DNA from: Rubrobacter sp.
GTDB taxonomy: Bacteria > Actinomycetota > Rubrobacteria > Rubrobacterales > Rubrobacteraceae
Length of the DNA stretch: 16,582 nt
Assembly: GCA_013695335.1 (NCBI GenBank)
Contig: JACDAR010000028.1
Coordinates: 1 to 16,582 of the forward strand
Direction of reading: 5' to 3'
In this document: piece by piece, positions 1 through 7,182 of the stretch
How positions within the stretch are numbered: the stretch's first letter is position 1
Layout: each line of letters opens with the position of its first letter
The notes under the pieces: model-generated
What the model was told of the DNA's origin: nothing
What the model saw: the letters and a program-made list of their open reading frames with translations, nothing else
Databases searched by the model: none
Made by a program: the position numbers and the translations under genes

Positions 1-126
1 CCGTTCCCAGGCAAGACGGCCCGAGCCTTCCGCGAAGGCGCGATAGTTTGCCCGGATAATCGGTACGGCATGATCACCTGGGAGGAATTTCTACAGGCAG
101 AGCTCCCCACCGAAAGCGCGGCATGA
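1..126 (+). CDS. C-terminal end of an unrecognised protein (5' truncated)
   Basis: Frame 1 is open from the first base and reads 41 residues to a TGA at 124-126, ending in a segment with GMITWEEFLQAEL. The upstream part of the gene lies outside the window. The stop overlaps the ATG of the next gene in an ATGA arrangement, which argues that this is a real reading frame translationally coupled to the following membrane protein. I do not recognise the family from this tail and assign no function. Confidence 0.6.
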   Translation, partial: PFPGKTARAFREGAIVCPDNRYGMITWEEFLQAELPTESAA

Positions 127-572
127 AGCGGGTCGGGCTCGTACGGGCCGGGTTGCTGTTCCTGGTGGTTGCATCACTCATTGTCGGGCCTTGGGCACAG
201 TTCGCACCACACTCGTTCTGGGAAGGCTTTCCCGGGTTCGGAAGGGCGTGGGTCTCGGCTGACGGCCCGTACAACGAACACCTCGTCAGGGATGTCGGCG
301 GGCTCCAGCTTGCGATGGTCGTCCTGCTACTCGCGGCGTTCATCCGGCCGGAAGTGGTGCTCGTGCGCGTGGCGGCCCTCGCTTCCATAGTATGGCAGGC
401 GCCGCACCTCGTCTATCATCTCGTACACGTCGGGGATCTGCCGACGCTGTCCGACATGGTGATACAGTCGGTCGGGCTGGTGTTTACGTTCGCCGTTGCG
501 TTGGCGGTGCTGGTTATGGCCCGCGGGTCCGCTAGCGGGGCGTCATCCGAATTGCGCCGTCGAGTCGTATGA
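123..572 (+). CDS. Small four-helix integral membrane protein, function unknown
   Basis: The 149-residue product has hydrophobic segments at about residues 7-25, 60-77, 80-100 and 108-132, so it is probably a four-span inner-membrane protein. Between the first two spans is an extracytoplasmic or cytoplasmic loop with a GPYNEHLVRDVGGLQLA stretch, a motif I associate with unannotated actinobacterial membrane proteins; the conserved His, Arg and Asp there could line a small pocket. The ATG overlaps the stop of the upstream gene (ATGA at 123-126), suggesting translational coupling. Its last 41 bases overlap the 3' end of the SDR gene on the opposite strand, so no terminator fits between the two. 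The function is unknown. Confidence 0.75.
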   Translation: MKRVGLVRAGLLFLVVASLIVGPWAQFAPHSFWEGFPGFGRAWVSADGPYNEHLVRDVGGLQLAMVVLLLAAFIRPEVVLVRVAALASIVWQAPHLVYHLVHVGDLPTLSDMVIQSVGLVFTFAVALAVLVMARGSASGASSELRRRVV

Positions 573-1275
573 CCTCGCCGTTGAGCATCCGGTTCTCGAT
601 GATCTGCCGCACCATCGCCGCGTATTCGTCAGGGTTGCCGAGGCGGGAAGGGAAGGGAACCTGCTTGCCCAAAGACTCACGGGCCTCTTCGGGGAGGCCG
701 GCCATCATCGGGGTGTCGAAGAGGCCAGGGGCGATGGCCGCGACCCTGATGCCCAACCGGGAAAGTTCACGGGCCAGCGGTAGCGTCATGGCGGCAACGC
801 CACCCTTGGACGCGGAATATGCTGCCTGCCCGATCTGACCGTCGAAAGCCGCCACCGATGCGGTGTTCACGATCACGCCGCACTCTCCGTCCTCCCCAGG
901 CTCGTTCTCCCGCATAGCTTCAGCCGCGAGCCGCACGACGTTGAAAGTTCCGACCAGGTTGATCTGAACCACCCGCGCGAAAGATTCGAGGTCGTGCGGT
1001 CCTTCTTTGCCGAGCACCTTCTCCGCGATGGCGACGCCAGCGCAGTTGACGACCCCGTGCAACGCGCCGAACACGTCCGAGGCGACGTCCACGGCGGACT
1101 TTACGTGCTTCTCATCCGTGACATCGGTTTCGATGAACCAGATGTTCTTCCCTGGCTCGCCATGAAGGTCGGCAACGACGACGCTCGCGCCAGCCTCCAC
1201 GAGCATCCGCGCCGTGGCCGCTCCCAGGCCGGAGCCGCCGCCCGTGACCAGGAAAATGCGGCCTTCGATCTCCAT
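532..1275 (-). CDS. Short-chain dehydrogenase/reductase, 3-hydroxyacyl-CoA dehydrogenase type-2 like
   Basis: This is a 247-residue classical SDR. It has a Rossmann TGGGSGLG motif at residues 11-18, an acidic Asp36 after beta-2 that favours NAD over NADP, NCAG at 77-80, Asn106, and the catalytic Ser140, Tyr153 and Lys157 (YSASK). The opening VTGGGSGLG, the ASVAAFDGQIGQAAY block and the PGLFDTPMM segment resemble HSD17B10/type-2 3-hydroxyacyl-CoA dehydrogenases, which oxidise 3-hydroxyacyl-CoA in beta-oxidation; the exact substrate is not provable here. The frame extends upstream to 1323, but the ATG at 1275 places the first beta strand right at the N-terminus and is preferred. It follows the acyl-CoA ligase/sulfotransferase/hydrolase cluster on the same strand after a gap of about 177 bases, so it may be co-transcribed or have its own promoter. 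Confidence 0.88.
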   Translation of the reverse strand: MEIEGRIFLVTGGGSGLGAATARMLVEAGASVVVADLHGEPGKNIWFIETDVTDEKHVKSAVDVASDVFGALHGVVNCAGVAIAEKVLGKEGPHDLESFARVVQINLVGTFNVVRLAAEAMRENEPGEDGECGVIVNTASVAAFDGQIGQAAYSASKGGVAAMTLPLARELSRLGIRVAAIAPGLFDTPMMAGLPEEARESLGKQVPFPSRLGNPDEYAAMVRQIIENRMLNGEVIRLDGAIRMTPR

Positions 1276-1452
1276 CAGAAAAGCTTCCCTGTTCCGGTGA
1301 GTCCTTTCATGGCCGAACATCATACTTCACGCTATCACCAGCGGCATTGCGTTAGCAGGACGGGGTCAGAAAATCAGCGTGCCCGGATGGCTGTGCCCAT
1401 CTCCGAGAACGCTAGTTGTCTGTTGCCAGAGGTGTAATTCAGTGCAGCATGT

Positions 1453-3201
1453 CTATTTGTCCACGACCGTGAGCGTGACGTGGCTCGGGTGTTCGGCATC
1501 GTGGAAGATAGTCTGGTGCGCCACTTCTGTGTTTGCGGCGTTCATGCTGCCCTCGCCGGTGTTCGGGTTGCGGTCCCAGCGGGGGAAGGAGCTGGACGTG
1601 ACGTCCACCCTGATGCGATGCCCCGCGAGGAAGGTGATGCCCGTGGCCCACATATCCACTGAAAATTCGTATACCTCTCCTGGTTCGATGGGGCTCGGCC
1701 CTGTCGGGGTGATGACGCCGGGCGACGGATAGCTCTCGCGGGCGCTGGTCCGGATGATGCCGTCGGCGACGACTATGGATCGTCCGTCGGGATATACGTC
1801 CGTGAGTCGGACTATGAAGTCCGTATCTGGTGCGGATGAGGCCGCGAAGAGCGTGGCGTGGACGGCGCCAAGTACCGTGTAGTCTTCCTGTAGCGCGTCG
1901 CTGGTGAAAACGAGAACGTCGGGGCGGCTTTCGATCTCCCGCTGATCCCGCGGGCCGGAGCCGTGAATTGGGGGGAGCAGGCTAGATCCCCCGACGGTCG
2001 GCGCGGGATCCCGGGGATCATAGTCGTACTCGTCTGGTGGATATGAACCGGGATCCTCGCGGGAGAGTACGCCTTCGCTGTGAAGATGCCAGACTTCCTC
2101 GCGTGAGCCGGGTACGGGCCACTCCTCGTAACCGCGCCAGCGGTTCTCGCCCATCACGAAAACCTCGACCGGCGGACGATCTGCCAGGGTGGATTCGTCG
2201 CCCTTCAGCGTCGCGTCGAACCAGCGGAGATGGCGGTCTGTGAGGCTTCCATCGGCGTTCACGAAGCTACCGGCGCTCATCATACCGAAGTCGAGATCCC
2301 CGCAGGTTGTGCCCTCGAAAGCTCCGTGGGTCCACGGGCCGATGAGCAGGCGCGGCGGGCGTGTGGCGGTCTCCGCAGCCTGTGCCTTCATCGCCTCGTA
2401 CTGGCGCAGGGTTTCGCCGATGAAGCAGTCGTACCAGCCCCCGATGTGGAAGGTTGGCACTTCGATCCGGTCGTATTTCCCCTCTATGTTCACGACGTTC
2501 CAGATGGAATCTTCCAGGCCACGTCCCAGGCCGAGGGCCAAGGACAGGTTGTCCGGGTCGTGGAGGTTCGAGAGCGGGAGCGCGTCGTAGCCGTCGCCAG
2601 CCAGAAGTTCATCGATGATCCCGAATGCCTGCGTGAGCTTCTCGTTCAACTTCTCCGGATCTTTCGCGTGCCGGCGTAGGATCTCACCCGGCCCGATAGC
2701 GCCCTGCGCCCAGAAGTGGACGAGGCCGAGCTCCTGGGCGCCACCGCGCAGGCTCGCGCCGTTGAGGTGATTGCCCCACGTCTGGCCAGGGGCCATGCTT
2801 TTCAGGGATGATGGGCGTTCGGTGGCCGCGTGCCACTGTGTCTTCCCGAAGTACGAGAGGCCCCACATTCCAACCATTCCGTCCGAACCGGGTAGCTTCG
2901 CCGCCCATTCCACGGAGTCGTAGCCGTCCTCGATCTCCTGCGGGAAGGTGCCGAACTCGCCTTCCGAAGCAAAGCGTCCGCGCACGTCCTGCACCACGAC
3001 TATGTAGCCGTGACGGGCCGCCTTTATCGGATCGAAGTACGTGGGATCTCTGGGCTGGTCCTTGCCGTATGGAAGCCGGGTCAGGAGCACCGGATATTCA
3101 CCATCGTCAGCAGGACGGTAGACGTTTGCCATCAGTGTCACGCCATCGCGCATGGTGGCTGGCACGTTTATCTGGACGGTGATCTCGGTTGATGGCATCA
3201 T
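1453..3201 (-). CDS. CocE/NonD-family alpha/beta hydrolase (S15 X-Pro dipeptidyl-peptidase type)
   Basis: The roughly 582-residue protein has the full CocE layout. An alpha/beta-hydrolase core carries the nucleophile in GLSYFG (Ser116), the acid in GGWYD (Asp258) and the base in GPWTHG (His292), with spacing close to that of cocaine esterase (Ser117, Asp259, His287). From about residue 345 onward follows a PepX_C-type jelly-roll domain. Such enzymes cleave esters, beta-lactam side chains or amides; the natural substrate here is unknown. No signal peptide is visible, so it is probably cytoplasmic. Two ATG codons are adjacent (3199-3201 and 3196-3198) right after AGGAGA; the second has slightly better spacing, giving 581 residues. 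The frame extends to 3267 but that part overlaps the neighbouring gene. It begins 19 bases after the sulfotransferase stop and is probably in its operon. Confidence 0.9.
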   Translation of the reverse strand: MMPSTEITVQINVPATMRDGVTLMANVYRPADDGEYPVLLTRLPYGKDQPRDPTYFDPIKAARHGYIVVVQDVRGRFASEGEFGTFPQEIEDGYDSVEWAAKLPGSDGMVGMWGLSYFGKTQWHAATERPSSLKSMAPGQTWGNHLNGASLRGGAQELGLVHFWAQGAIGPGEILRRHAKDPEKLNEKLTQAFGIIDELLAGDGYDALPLSNLHDPDNLSLALGLGRGLEDSIWNVVNIEGKYDRIEVPTFHIGGWYDCFIGETLRQYEAMKAQAAETATRPPRLLIGPWTHGAFEGTTCGDLDFGMMSAGSFVNADGSLTDRHLRWFDATLKGDESTLADRPPVEVFVMGENRWRGYEEWPVPGSREEVWHLHSEGVLSREDPGSYPPDEYDYDPRDPAPTVGGSSLLPPIHGSGPRDQREIESRPDVLVFTSDALQEDYTVLGAVHATLFAASSAPDTDFIVRLTDVYPDGRSIVVADGIIRTSARESYPSPGVITPTGPSPIEPGEVYEFSVDMWATGITFLAGHRIRVDVTSSSFPRWDRNPNTGEGSMNAANTEVAHQTIFHDAEHPSHVTLTVVDK

Positions 3202-3220
3202 TCTCCTGTTTCGAGTGGGA

Positions 3221-3967
3221 TTATCGTCTGGCGCGCCAGCGGAAAAGCACGAACCCAAGTATGGCAAGGAACGCGAGGAGGGCGTACGGGGCCAGGGCTA
3301 TCGTGCGGAGGCGACCGAGGTTGCGGCGCATCTCCGCCGCATCGTTGAGGTGTGGGAATGGCTCGTCCGGCTCCTCGACGCCGAGGAACTCGCACAGCGG
3401 CCCCCAGCCCTCTTTTATCTCGTAGACGAGCAGTTTTTCGGAAGGGACTTTGCGCTTGACCTCCTCGTTGTGGAGCTCGAAGACTTCGATGGCGTGGGCC
3501 TTGTCTTCGAAGCGGTCGTCGAAGGTGCCGCGCCAGATGATCTCATCCACCAACACATCCCGGCCCGTGGACGACCCGCCGAAGGTGAGGAGGCTGATGA
3601 TGCGGAATACGGCGCGGGTGGTGGGGGAGCGTATGACCATCATGCTCAGCGTGTAGACGGTGGTCCGCACGCTCTCGTACCAGCGCTCCGGGTCGCGGAC
3701 TGTCAGGATCACCTTCGCGTCAGGATGACGCTGCATTATCTCCTCGTAGAACGTGCATGCGGGCCAGTCGAGCGTCGCCTCGTAGTTTCCGAGGACCCCG
3801 TCCCAGTCCGCAGGCTCCCCGCGCCACGCGGCCAGCCAGAAGTCAGCGTGTTCGGGGTGCGCGAATACCTCGGTCATGTGGTAGCAGGGGCCGAAGCCCA
3901 GGGTCTCGAGGGCGGCCTTCAGCGACATGGTGCCAGTTCGGCCGAAGCCTGCCCCGACTACCTTCAT
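3221..3967 (-). CDS. Sulfotransferase-family protein with C-terminal membrane anchor
   Basis: The 248-residue product opens with a 5'-phosphosulfate-binding P-loop, GFGRTGTMSL at residues 7-16, and has the second nucleotide-binding element RDPERWYES at 91-99. This matches the Sulfotransfer_4-like P-loop family, in which PAPS is the usual sulfuryl donor; many members are uncharacterised. Residues 222-242 form one hydrophobic helix followed by a short Arg-rich tail (RWRARR), so the enzyme is probably tail-anchored with its catalytic domain in the cytoplasm, facing a lipid or membrane-associated acceptor. Its ATG overlaps the stop of the acyl-CoA ligase (ATGA, 3964-3967), and the hydrolase gene starts 19 bases downstream. 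The pairing suggests a lipid acceptor, but activity and acceptor are inference. Confidence 0.82.
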   Translation of the reverse strand: MKVVGAGFGRTGTMSLKAALETLGFGPCYHMTEVFAHPEHADFWLAAWRGEPADWDGVLGNYEATLDWPACTFYEEIMQRHPDAKVILTVRDPERWYESVRTTVYTLSMMVIRSPTTRAVFRIISLLTFGGSSTGRDVLVDEIIWRGTFDDRFEDKAHAIEVFELHNEEVKRKVPSEKLLVYEIKEGWGPLCEFLGVEEPDEPFPHLNDAAEMRRNLGRLRTIALAPYALLAFLAILGFVLFRWRARR

Positions 3968-5592
3968 GCAGTTGGCGTGTAGTCTTTGAACTGCTCGCGC
4001 AGGGCACGTTTCAGGAACTTGCCAGCGGCGGTGCGTGGGATCTCATCCACGAATTCTATGGCGTCGGGGAGTGACCACTTCGGATGTTTCTCGGCGAGGT
4101 GGGACATGAGATCTTCTTCCGTCACGTCCTTGCCGTCTTCGAGGACCACGACCCCGAGGGGCCGCTCCTGCCACTTCTCGCTCGGGATGGCTATGACTGC
4201 TGCCTCCGCGACCGCGTCGTGGGCCATAAGATCGTTCTCCAGGGTTACGGATGAGATCCACTCTCCCCCGCTCTTGATGAGGTCCTTGGTGCGATCCTGT
4301 ATCTCCACGTAGCCACCAGGGCTGATGCTGGCGATGTCGCCCGTCTTGAACCAGCCATCGTCGGTGAACTTGTCAGGGTCTTCGTCCTTGTAGTACGCGC
4401 CGGTGACCCACGGCCCCCGTACTTCGAGTTCGCCCATGCTCTCGCCGTCCCAGGCCGCGAATCCTTCGTCGCCCCGCGCCCTGACCTCGATGAACGGGCC
4501 GGGGACGCCCTGTGTCGCCCTGACTTGGTACTTCTCGTCCTCTGAGAGCTCTTCCTTCTCGCTCGTCAGGTTGCAGACGGTGCCGAGCGGCGTGGTCTCT
4601 GTCATGCCCCAGGCGTGGAGGACGTTCAGGTCGTGGCGCTCTTTGAAGGCCCGGATCATGGACTCTGGCGCTGCTGAGCCGCCGATGATCATGTCGTGAA
4701 GGTTCGAGAGATCATAAGCATCAGGGTCCTCGTCGAGCTTCCTCAGGATGCCGAAGAAGATGGTAGGAACCCCGGCCGTGACGGTGACTCGCTCCTGCGC
4801 CAGGTTCTCCAGCAAACTCTCAGGATCGAGGTGCGGACCAGGCATTACCTGCCTGGCGCCTGTCATGGCTGCCGTGAAAGGCAGGCCCCAGGCGTTGACG
4901 TGGAACATGGGGACGACCGGCATTACCGTGTCGCGCTCGCGCAGGCCGAGCATGTCAGGCGTCGCCGCCGCCATGGAATGCAGGCAGATGCACCGGTGGG
5001 AGTACGTCACGCCCTTGGGGCGGCCAGTGGTCCCCGATGTGTAGCACATGGCCGCAGCGTCGTTCTCGTCGAAATCAGGGTACTCGAACTCGCTTTCGTC
5101 GGCGCTTTCGAGGAGGTCCTCGTAGCTCTCCAGGCCGTCTGGGGCGGAGTCTGGGACCGAGCCATCTGAGGAGATGACGAAGATGTGCTCCAGGTTCACC
5201 TCGTCCTTGAAGCTGTCGAGAAGCTGGAGCATGGTCTCGTCTATGAGGAGGATCTTGTCTTCCGCGTGATCGAAGATGTATGCGAGGTCGTCCGGGCTCA
5301 AACGCGGGTTGATGGTGTGTAGAACCACCCCGGAACACGGTATCCCGAAGTACGCTTCGAGGTGCTGGTACGAGTTCCAGGCCAGGGTGGCGACCCTGTC
5401 GCTCTTCTCCAGCCCGAGACCCCCTAGCGCGACGGCGAGCTTCTTGGTGCGACGGACCATGTCGGCGTACGTGTAGCGGTGGAAGCTCTTGTCCGGCAGG
5501 CGCGTGACGATCTCGCGGTACCCGAAGTGCGACTCTGCGCGCCGGAGTATGGCTGGCAAGGTTAGCTGATAGTCGGCGGTGAGACCTCTCAA
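3964..5592 (-). CDS. Fatty-acid/medium-chain acyl-CoA ligase (AMP-dependent synthetase)
   Basis: The 542-residue protein belongs to the ANL superfamily: it adenylates a carboxylic acid with ATP and transfers the acyl group to CoA. The AMP-binding P-loop YTSGTTGRPKG is at 184-194, followed by PMFHVNAWG, a GGSAAP segment, HAWGMTETTP, GWFKTGDIA, the hinge DRTKDLIKSGGEWISS and the C-terminal catalytic Lys525 in PRTAAGK. The length and the DLIKSGGEWIS form fit AlkK/FadD-like long- or medium-chain ligases. The start is a TTG at 5590-5592 preceded by a perfect AGGAGG six bases upstream. It is first in a cluster with the sulfotransferase, to which it is joined by an ATGA overlap. Chain-length preference cannot be read from the sequence. 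Confidence 0.93.
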   Translation of the reverse strand: MRGLTADYQLTLPAILRRAESHFGYREIVTRLPDKSFHRYTYADMVRRTKKLAVALGGLGLEKSDRVATLAWNSYQHLEAYFGIPCSGVVLHTINPRLSPDDLAYIFDHAEDKILLIDETMLQLLDSFKDEVNLEHIFVISSDGSVPDSAPDGLESYEDLLESADESEFEYPDFDENDAAAMCYTSGTTGRPKGVTYSHRCICLHSMAAATPDMLGLRERDTVMPVVPMFHVNAWGLPFTAAMTGARQVMPGPHLDPESLLENLAQERVTVTAGVPTIFFGILRKLDEDPDAYDLSNLHDMIIGGSAAPESMIRAFKERHDLNVLHAWGMTETTPLGTVCNLTSEKEELSEDEKYQVRATQGVPGPFIEVRARGDEGFAAWDGESMGELEVRGPWVTGAYYKDEDPDKFTDDGWFKTGDIASISPGGYVEIQDRTKDLIKSGGEWISSVTLENDLMAHDAVAEAAVIAIPSEKWQERPLGVVVLEDGKDVTEEDLMSHLAEKHPKWSLPDAIEFVDEIPRTAAGKFLKRALREQFKDYTPTA

Positions 5593-5598
5593 AGTGTT

Positions 5599-5604
5599 CC
5601 TCCT
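5599..5604 (-). promoter_or_regulatory. Ribosome binding site fixing a TTG start
   Basis: On the minus strand AGGAGG lies six bases before TTG (5590-5592). No ATG or GTG in the same frame is nearby with a comparable site, so the TTG is the likely start of the acyl-CoA ligase. Confidence 0.8.
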
Positions 5605-5632
5605 TCTCTTTCCCTAGAGATATGGTGCAACG

Positions 5633-5662
5633 ATGTTAGCATTCGTCCGAGACGCCGGGCAA
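5633..5662 (-). promoter_or_regulatory. Possible sigma-70-type promoter of the acyl-CoA ligase operon
   Basis: Reading the minus strand, TTGCCC (5657-5662) is followed after 18 bases by TAACAT (5633-5638). Each hexamer matches consensus at 4 of 6 positions. Transcription would begin near 5626, giving a leader of about 34 bases with the AGGAGG site inside it. The match is only moderate. Confidence 0.35.
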
Positions 5663-5683
5663 CACGGGGCTTGCGGGGGAACT

Positions 5684-5869
5684 ATGGAAGACGACGGTTT
5701 TAGCGTGATGGCTGCTACGCTTTTCGGGAGGTGGGAGGTCGCGCGCTACCCCACCCGCGAGCAGGCCGAGTGGCGCGTGCGGGAGCTGCGGGCTGAGGCC
5801 GAGCGCAGCCCGCGCGGTCACGTCGAGTACGTGGTGCGGCCCATGCGGGAAAGTCCGAAAGATGGGTGA
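5684..5869 (+). CDS. Small hypothetical protein, 61 aa
   Basis: The ATG at 5684 is preceded by GGGGGA with a four-base spacer, and gives a 61-residue charged soluble protein. The pattern RWEVARYPTREQAEWRVRE suggests a beta strand followed by an amphipathic helix, then a short beta strand (HVEYVVR), a compact alpha/beta fold. The frame can be extended to a TTG at 5633, but that extension has no good ribosome binding site and runs into the divergent promoter region. It is transcribed away from the acyl-CoA ligase. I recognise no family; periodic charged composition and the ribosome binding site support it as real. Confidence 0.55.
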   Translation: MEDDGFSVMAATLFGRWEVARYPTREQAEWRVRELRAEAERSPRGHVEYVVRPMRESPKDG

Positions 5870-6000
5870 AACTGGCGGGGCTGAACGGGGGGGATCCAAA
5901 CGCGTGAGGCGAGGACGGCCCGGCTATCGTAGAATGGTATTGGAATGAGGTCCGGGCTTATCCGAGGGTTGTAAGATCCGGCGGTCGTGACGATCAGGAG

Positions 6001-6006
6001 AGGAGG
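6001..6006 (+). promoter_or_regulatory. Ribosome binding site for the 45-aa membrane peptide
   Basis: A perfect AGGAGG, inside a longer purine tract, stands four bases before the TTG at 6011. It is the main reason to accept this short frame as a gene. Confidence 0.7.
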
Positions 6007-6010
6007 CGAA

Positions 6011-6148
6011 TTGGTCTCGGAGGTAGTGCAGTTCGTACTGGCGCTGGTGTTGTTCGCCATCATACTTTTCGGATCTTACTGGTTCGTATACATGCCGACC
6101 CGCAGAAGCGCCAGGCAGAACAAAGACAAGGGGACATCGCAGCGATAG
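6011..6148 (+). CDS. Small single-span membrane protein, 45 aa
   Basis: A TTG start at 6011 just after AGGAGG opens a 45-residue frame ending at TAG 6146-6148. Residues 4-27 are strongly hydrophobic (VVQFVLALVLFAIILFG, then YWFVY), and the C-terminal 17 residues are basic and polar (RRSARQ...KDKG). By the positive-inside rule this gives one transmembrane helix with the N-terminus outside and the tail in the cytoplasm. The stop is 27 bases before the Rrf2 gene start and both have strong ribosome binding sites, so they are probably co-transcribed. No family is recognised. A role as a membrane partner, sensor or small transporter subunit is possible but not shown. Confidence 0.6.
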   Translation: MVSEVVQFVLALVLFAIILFGSYWFVYMPTRRSARQNKDKGTSQR

Positions 6149-6175
6149 AAGCCGAATTTCAGGAGGAGGGGCGCT

Positions 6176-6634
6176 TTGCAGGTATCGGCTAAAGCGGACT
6201 ATGCGCTGCGGGCGGCGCTGGAGCTGGCGCTGGCCGAAGACGCGAAGCCGCTGAAGGGGCTGCGTATCTCGGAGGCGCAGAACATCCCGCTGAAGTTTCT
6301 GGAGAACATCCTGCTGGAACTCAAGCACGCAGGCATCGTCCGCACCCAGCGCGGGGCCGGTGGGGGATACTGGCTGGCCCGCCCCCCGGAAGAGGTGAGC
6401 CTGGCCGAGATCATCAGGATAGTCGAGGGTCCACTGGCGAACGTTAGGGGCGAGGGGCCGGAGTCCGTGGAGTACACAGGCGCGGCCCTGCCGCTTCGGG
6501 AAGTCTGGATCGCCGTCCGCGCCAACCTCCGCGCGGTCCTCGAATCCGTCAGCCTGGCCGACCTCGCGAGCGGCGAGCTTCCCTCCTCTATCCACCTCCT
6601 GACCGAAGACCCGGAAGCCTGGGTACGGCACTAG
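6176..6634 (+). CDS. Rrf2-family transcriptional regulator without cysteines
   Basis: The 152-residue protein begins MQVSAKADYALRAALELA, the typical Rrf2 N-terminus. A winged helix-turn-helix spans roughly residues 10-75, with the recognition region LKFLENILLELKHAGIVRTQRGAGGGYWLAR. Rrf2 proteins (IscR, NsrR, CymR) are dimeric DNA-binding regulators of Fe-S, nitric-oxide or cysteine metabolism. The usual three-cysteine cluster region after the dimerisation helix is absent and the protein contains no Cys at all, so it cannot bind an Fe-S cluster through its own cysteines; it may respond to a partner protein or small molecule, as CymR does. The start is TTG with AGGAGGAGG five bases upstream. 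It sits between a small membrane protein and a GNAT gene, near the TauE/SafE-family gene. Confidence 0.9.
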   Translation: MQVSAKADYALRAALELALAEDAKPLKGLRISEAQNIPLKFLENILLELKHAGIVRTQRGAGGGYWLARPPEEVSLAEIIRIVEGPLANVRGEGPESVEYTGAALPLREVWIAVRANLRAVLESVSLADLASGELPSSIHLLTEDPEAWVRH

Positions 6635-6663
6635 GCGGCGAAGGCCGCGTCCTGCTGCGGGAC

Positions 6664-7107
6664 GTGGCGGAAGAAGACCTCCCCGTTTTCTTCGAACACC
6701 AGCTCGACCCCGAAGCAACCCGCATGGCTGCCTTCCCGCCCAGGGAAAGGGATGCGTTCATGGCGCATTGGGCCAGAATTCTGGAAGACGAAACCGTGGT
6801 GAAGAAGACAATTCTCTTCGATGGGCGCGTCGCTGGCAGCCTCCTGAGTTTCGAGCAGTCAGGCGAACGGGAGGTGGGATACTGGCTCGGCAGGGAATTC
6901 TGGGGCGGGGGCATCGCCACGAGGGCGCTCTCGGAGTTTCTGCCAATCATCGAGAGTCGCCCGCTGTACGCCCACGTCGCAAGTCACAACACAGCCTCCC
7001 TGCGCGTGCTGGAGAAGTGCGGTTTCAGCATCGCGGGAGAGGAAAGGGAATTCTCCAGCGCCTGGGGCGGGGAGATCGTCTGGCTCTTCCTGAAGCTCGA
7101 AGCGTAG
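6664..7107 (+). CDS. GNAT-family N-acetyltransferase
   Basis: The product is a RimJ/RimL-like GNAT that would transfer acetyl from acetyl-CoA to an amine. The region GYWLGREFWGGGIATRAL is the motif-A acetyl-CoA-binding signature (R/Q-x-x-G-x-G/A form), followed by HVASHNTASLRVLEKCGF, typical of this group. The GTG at 6664 gives 147 residues, but the frame is open further upstream and reads RVLLRDVAEED before this point; the usual first beta strand of the family (LLRDV) would be cut by this start. Initiation at a CTG at 6652 or 6655, or another non-canonical start, is therefore possible. It lies directly after the Rrf2 gene and is probably in the same transcript. Substrate unknown. Confidence 0.82.
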   Translation: MAEEDLPVFFEHQLDPEATRMAAFPPRERDAFMAHWARILEDETVVKKTILFDGRVAGSLLSFEQSGEREVGYWLGREFWGGGIATRALSEFLPIIESRPLYAHVASHNTASLRVLEKCGFSIAGEEREFSSAWGGEIVWLFLKLEA

Positions 7108-7114
7108 AAAAGTA

Positions 7115-7140
7115 GCGCGGTGACCACGAGGCCACCGCGC
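7115..7140. terminator. Two-way intrinsic terminator between convergent genes
   Basis: GCGCGGTG (7115-7122) pairs perfectly with CACCGCGC (7133-7140), with an inner CC/GG pair and a four-base loop. A CTTT follows on the plus strand and, on the minus strand, TACTTTTC follows the same stem. It lies between the 3' ends of the GNAT gene and the exporter gene and can serve both. Confidence 0.75.
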
Positions 7141-7182
7141 CTTTCGACACGTACTTCTTTTATCTTCGCCTACTGACGGATT

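Noticed and set aside
1276..1452. Gap between the hydrolase and SDR genes, with a TATGAT on the minus strand (1319-1324) and a weak GATGG/CCATC hairpin.
   Set aside because: No matching -35 hexamer at proper spacing and the hairpin is short without a T-run; not enough to call a promoter or terminator.
3152..3982. 276-codon plus-strand frame across the sulfotransferase gene.
   Set aside because: Shadow frame; the minus strand has the P-loop, an ATGA overlap and a membrane anchor.
5870..6000. Possible promoter with TAGAAT (5930-5935) before the small membrane peptide gene.
   Set aside because: No recognisable -35 element at 16-18 bases upstream.
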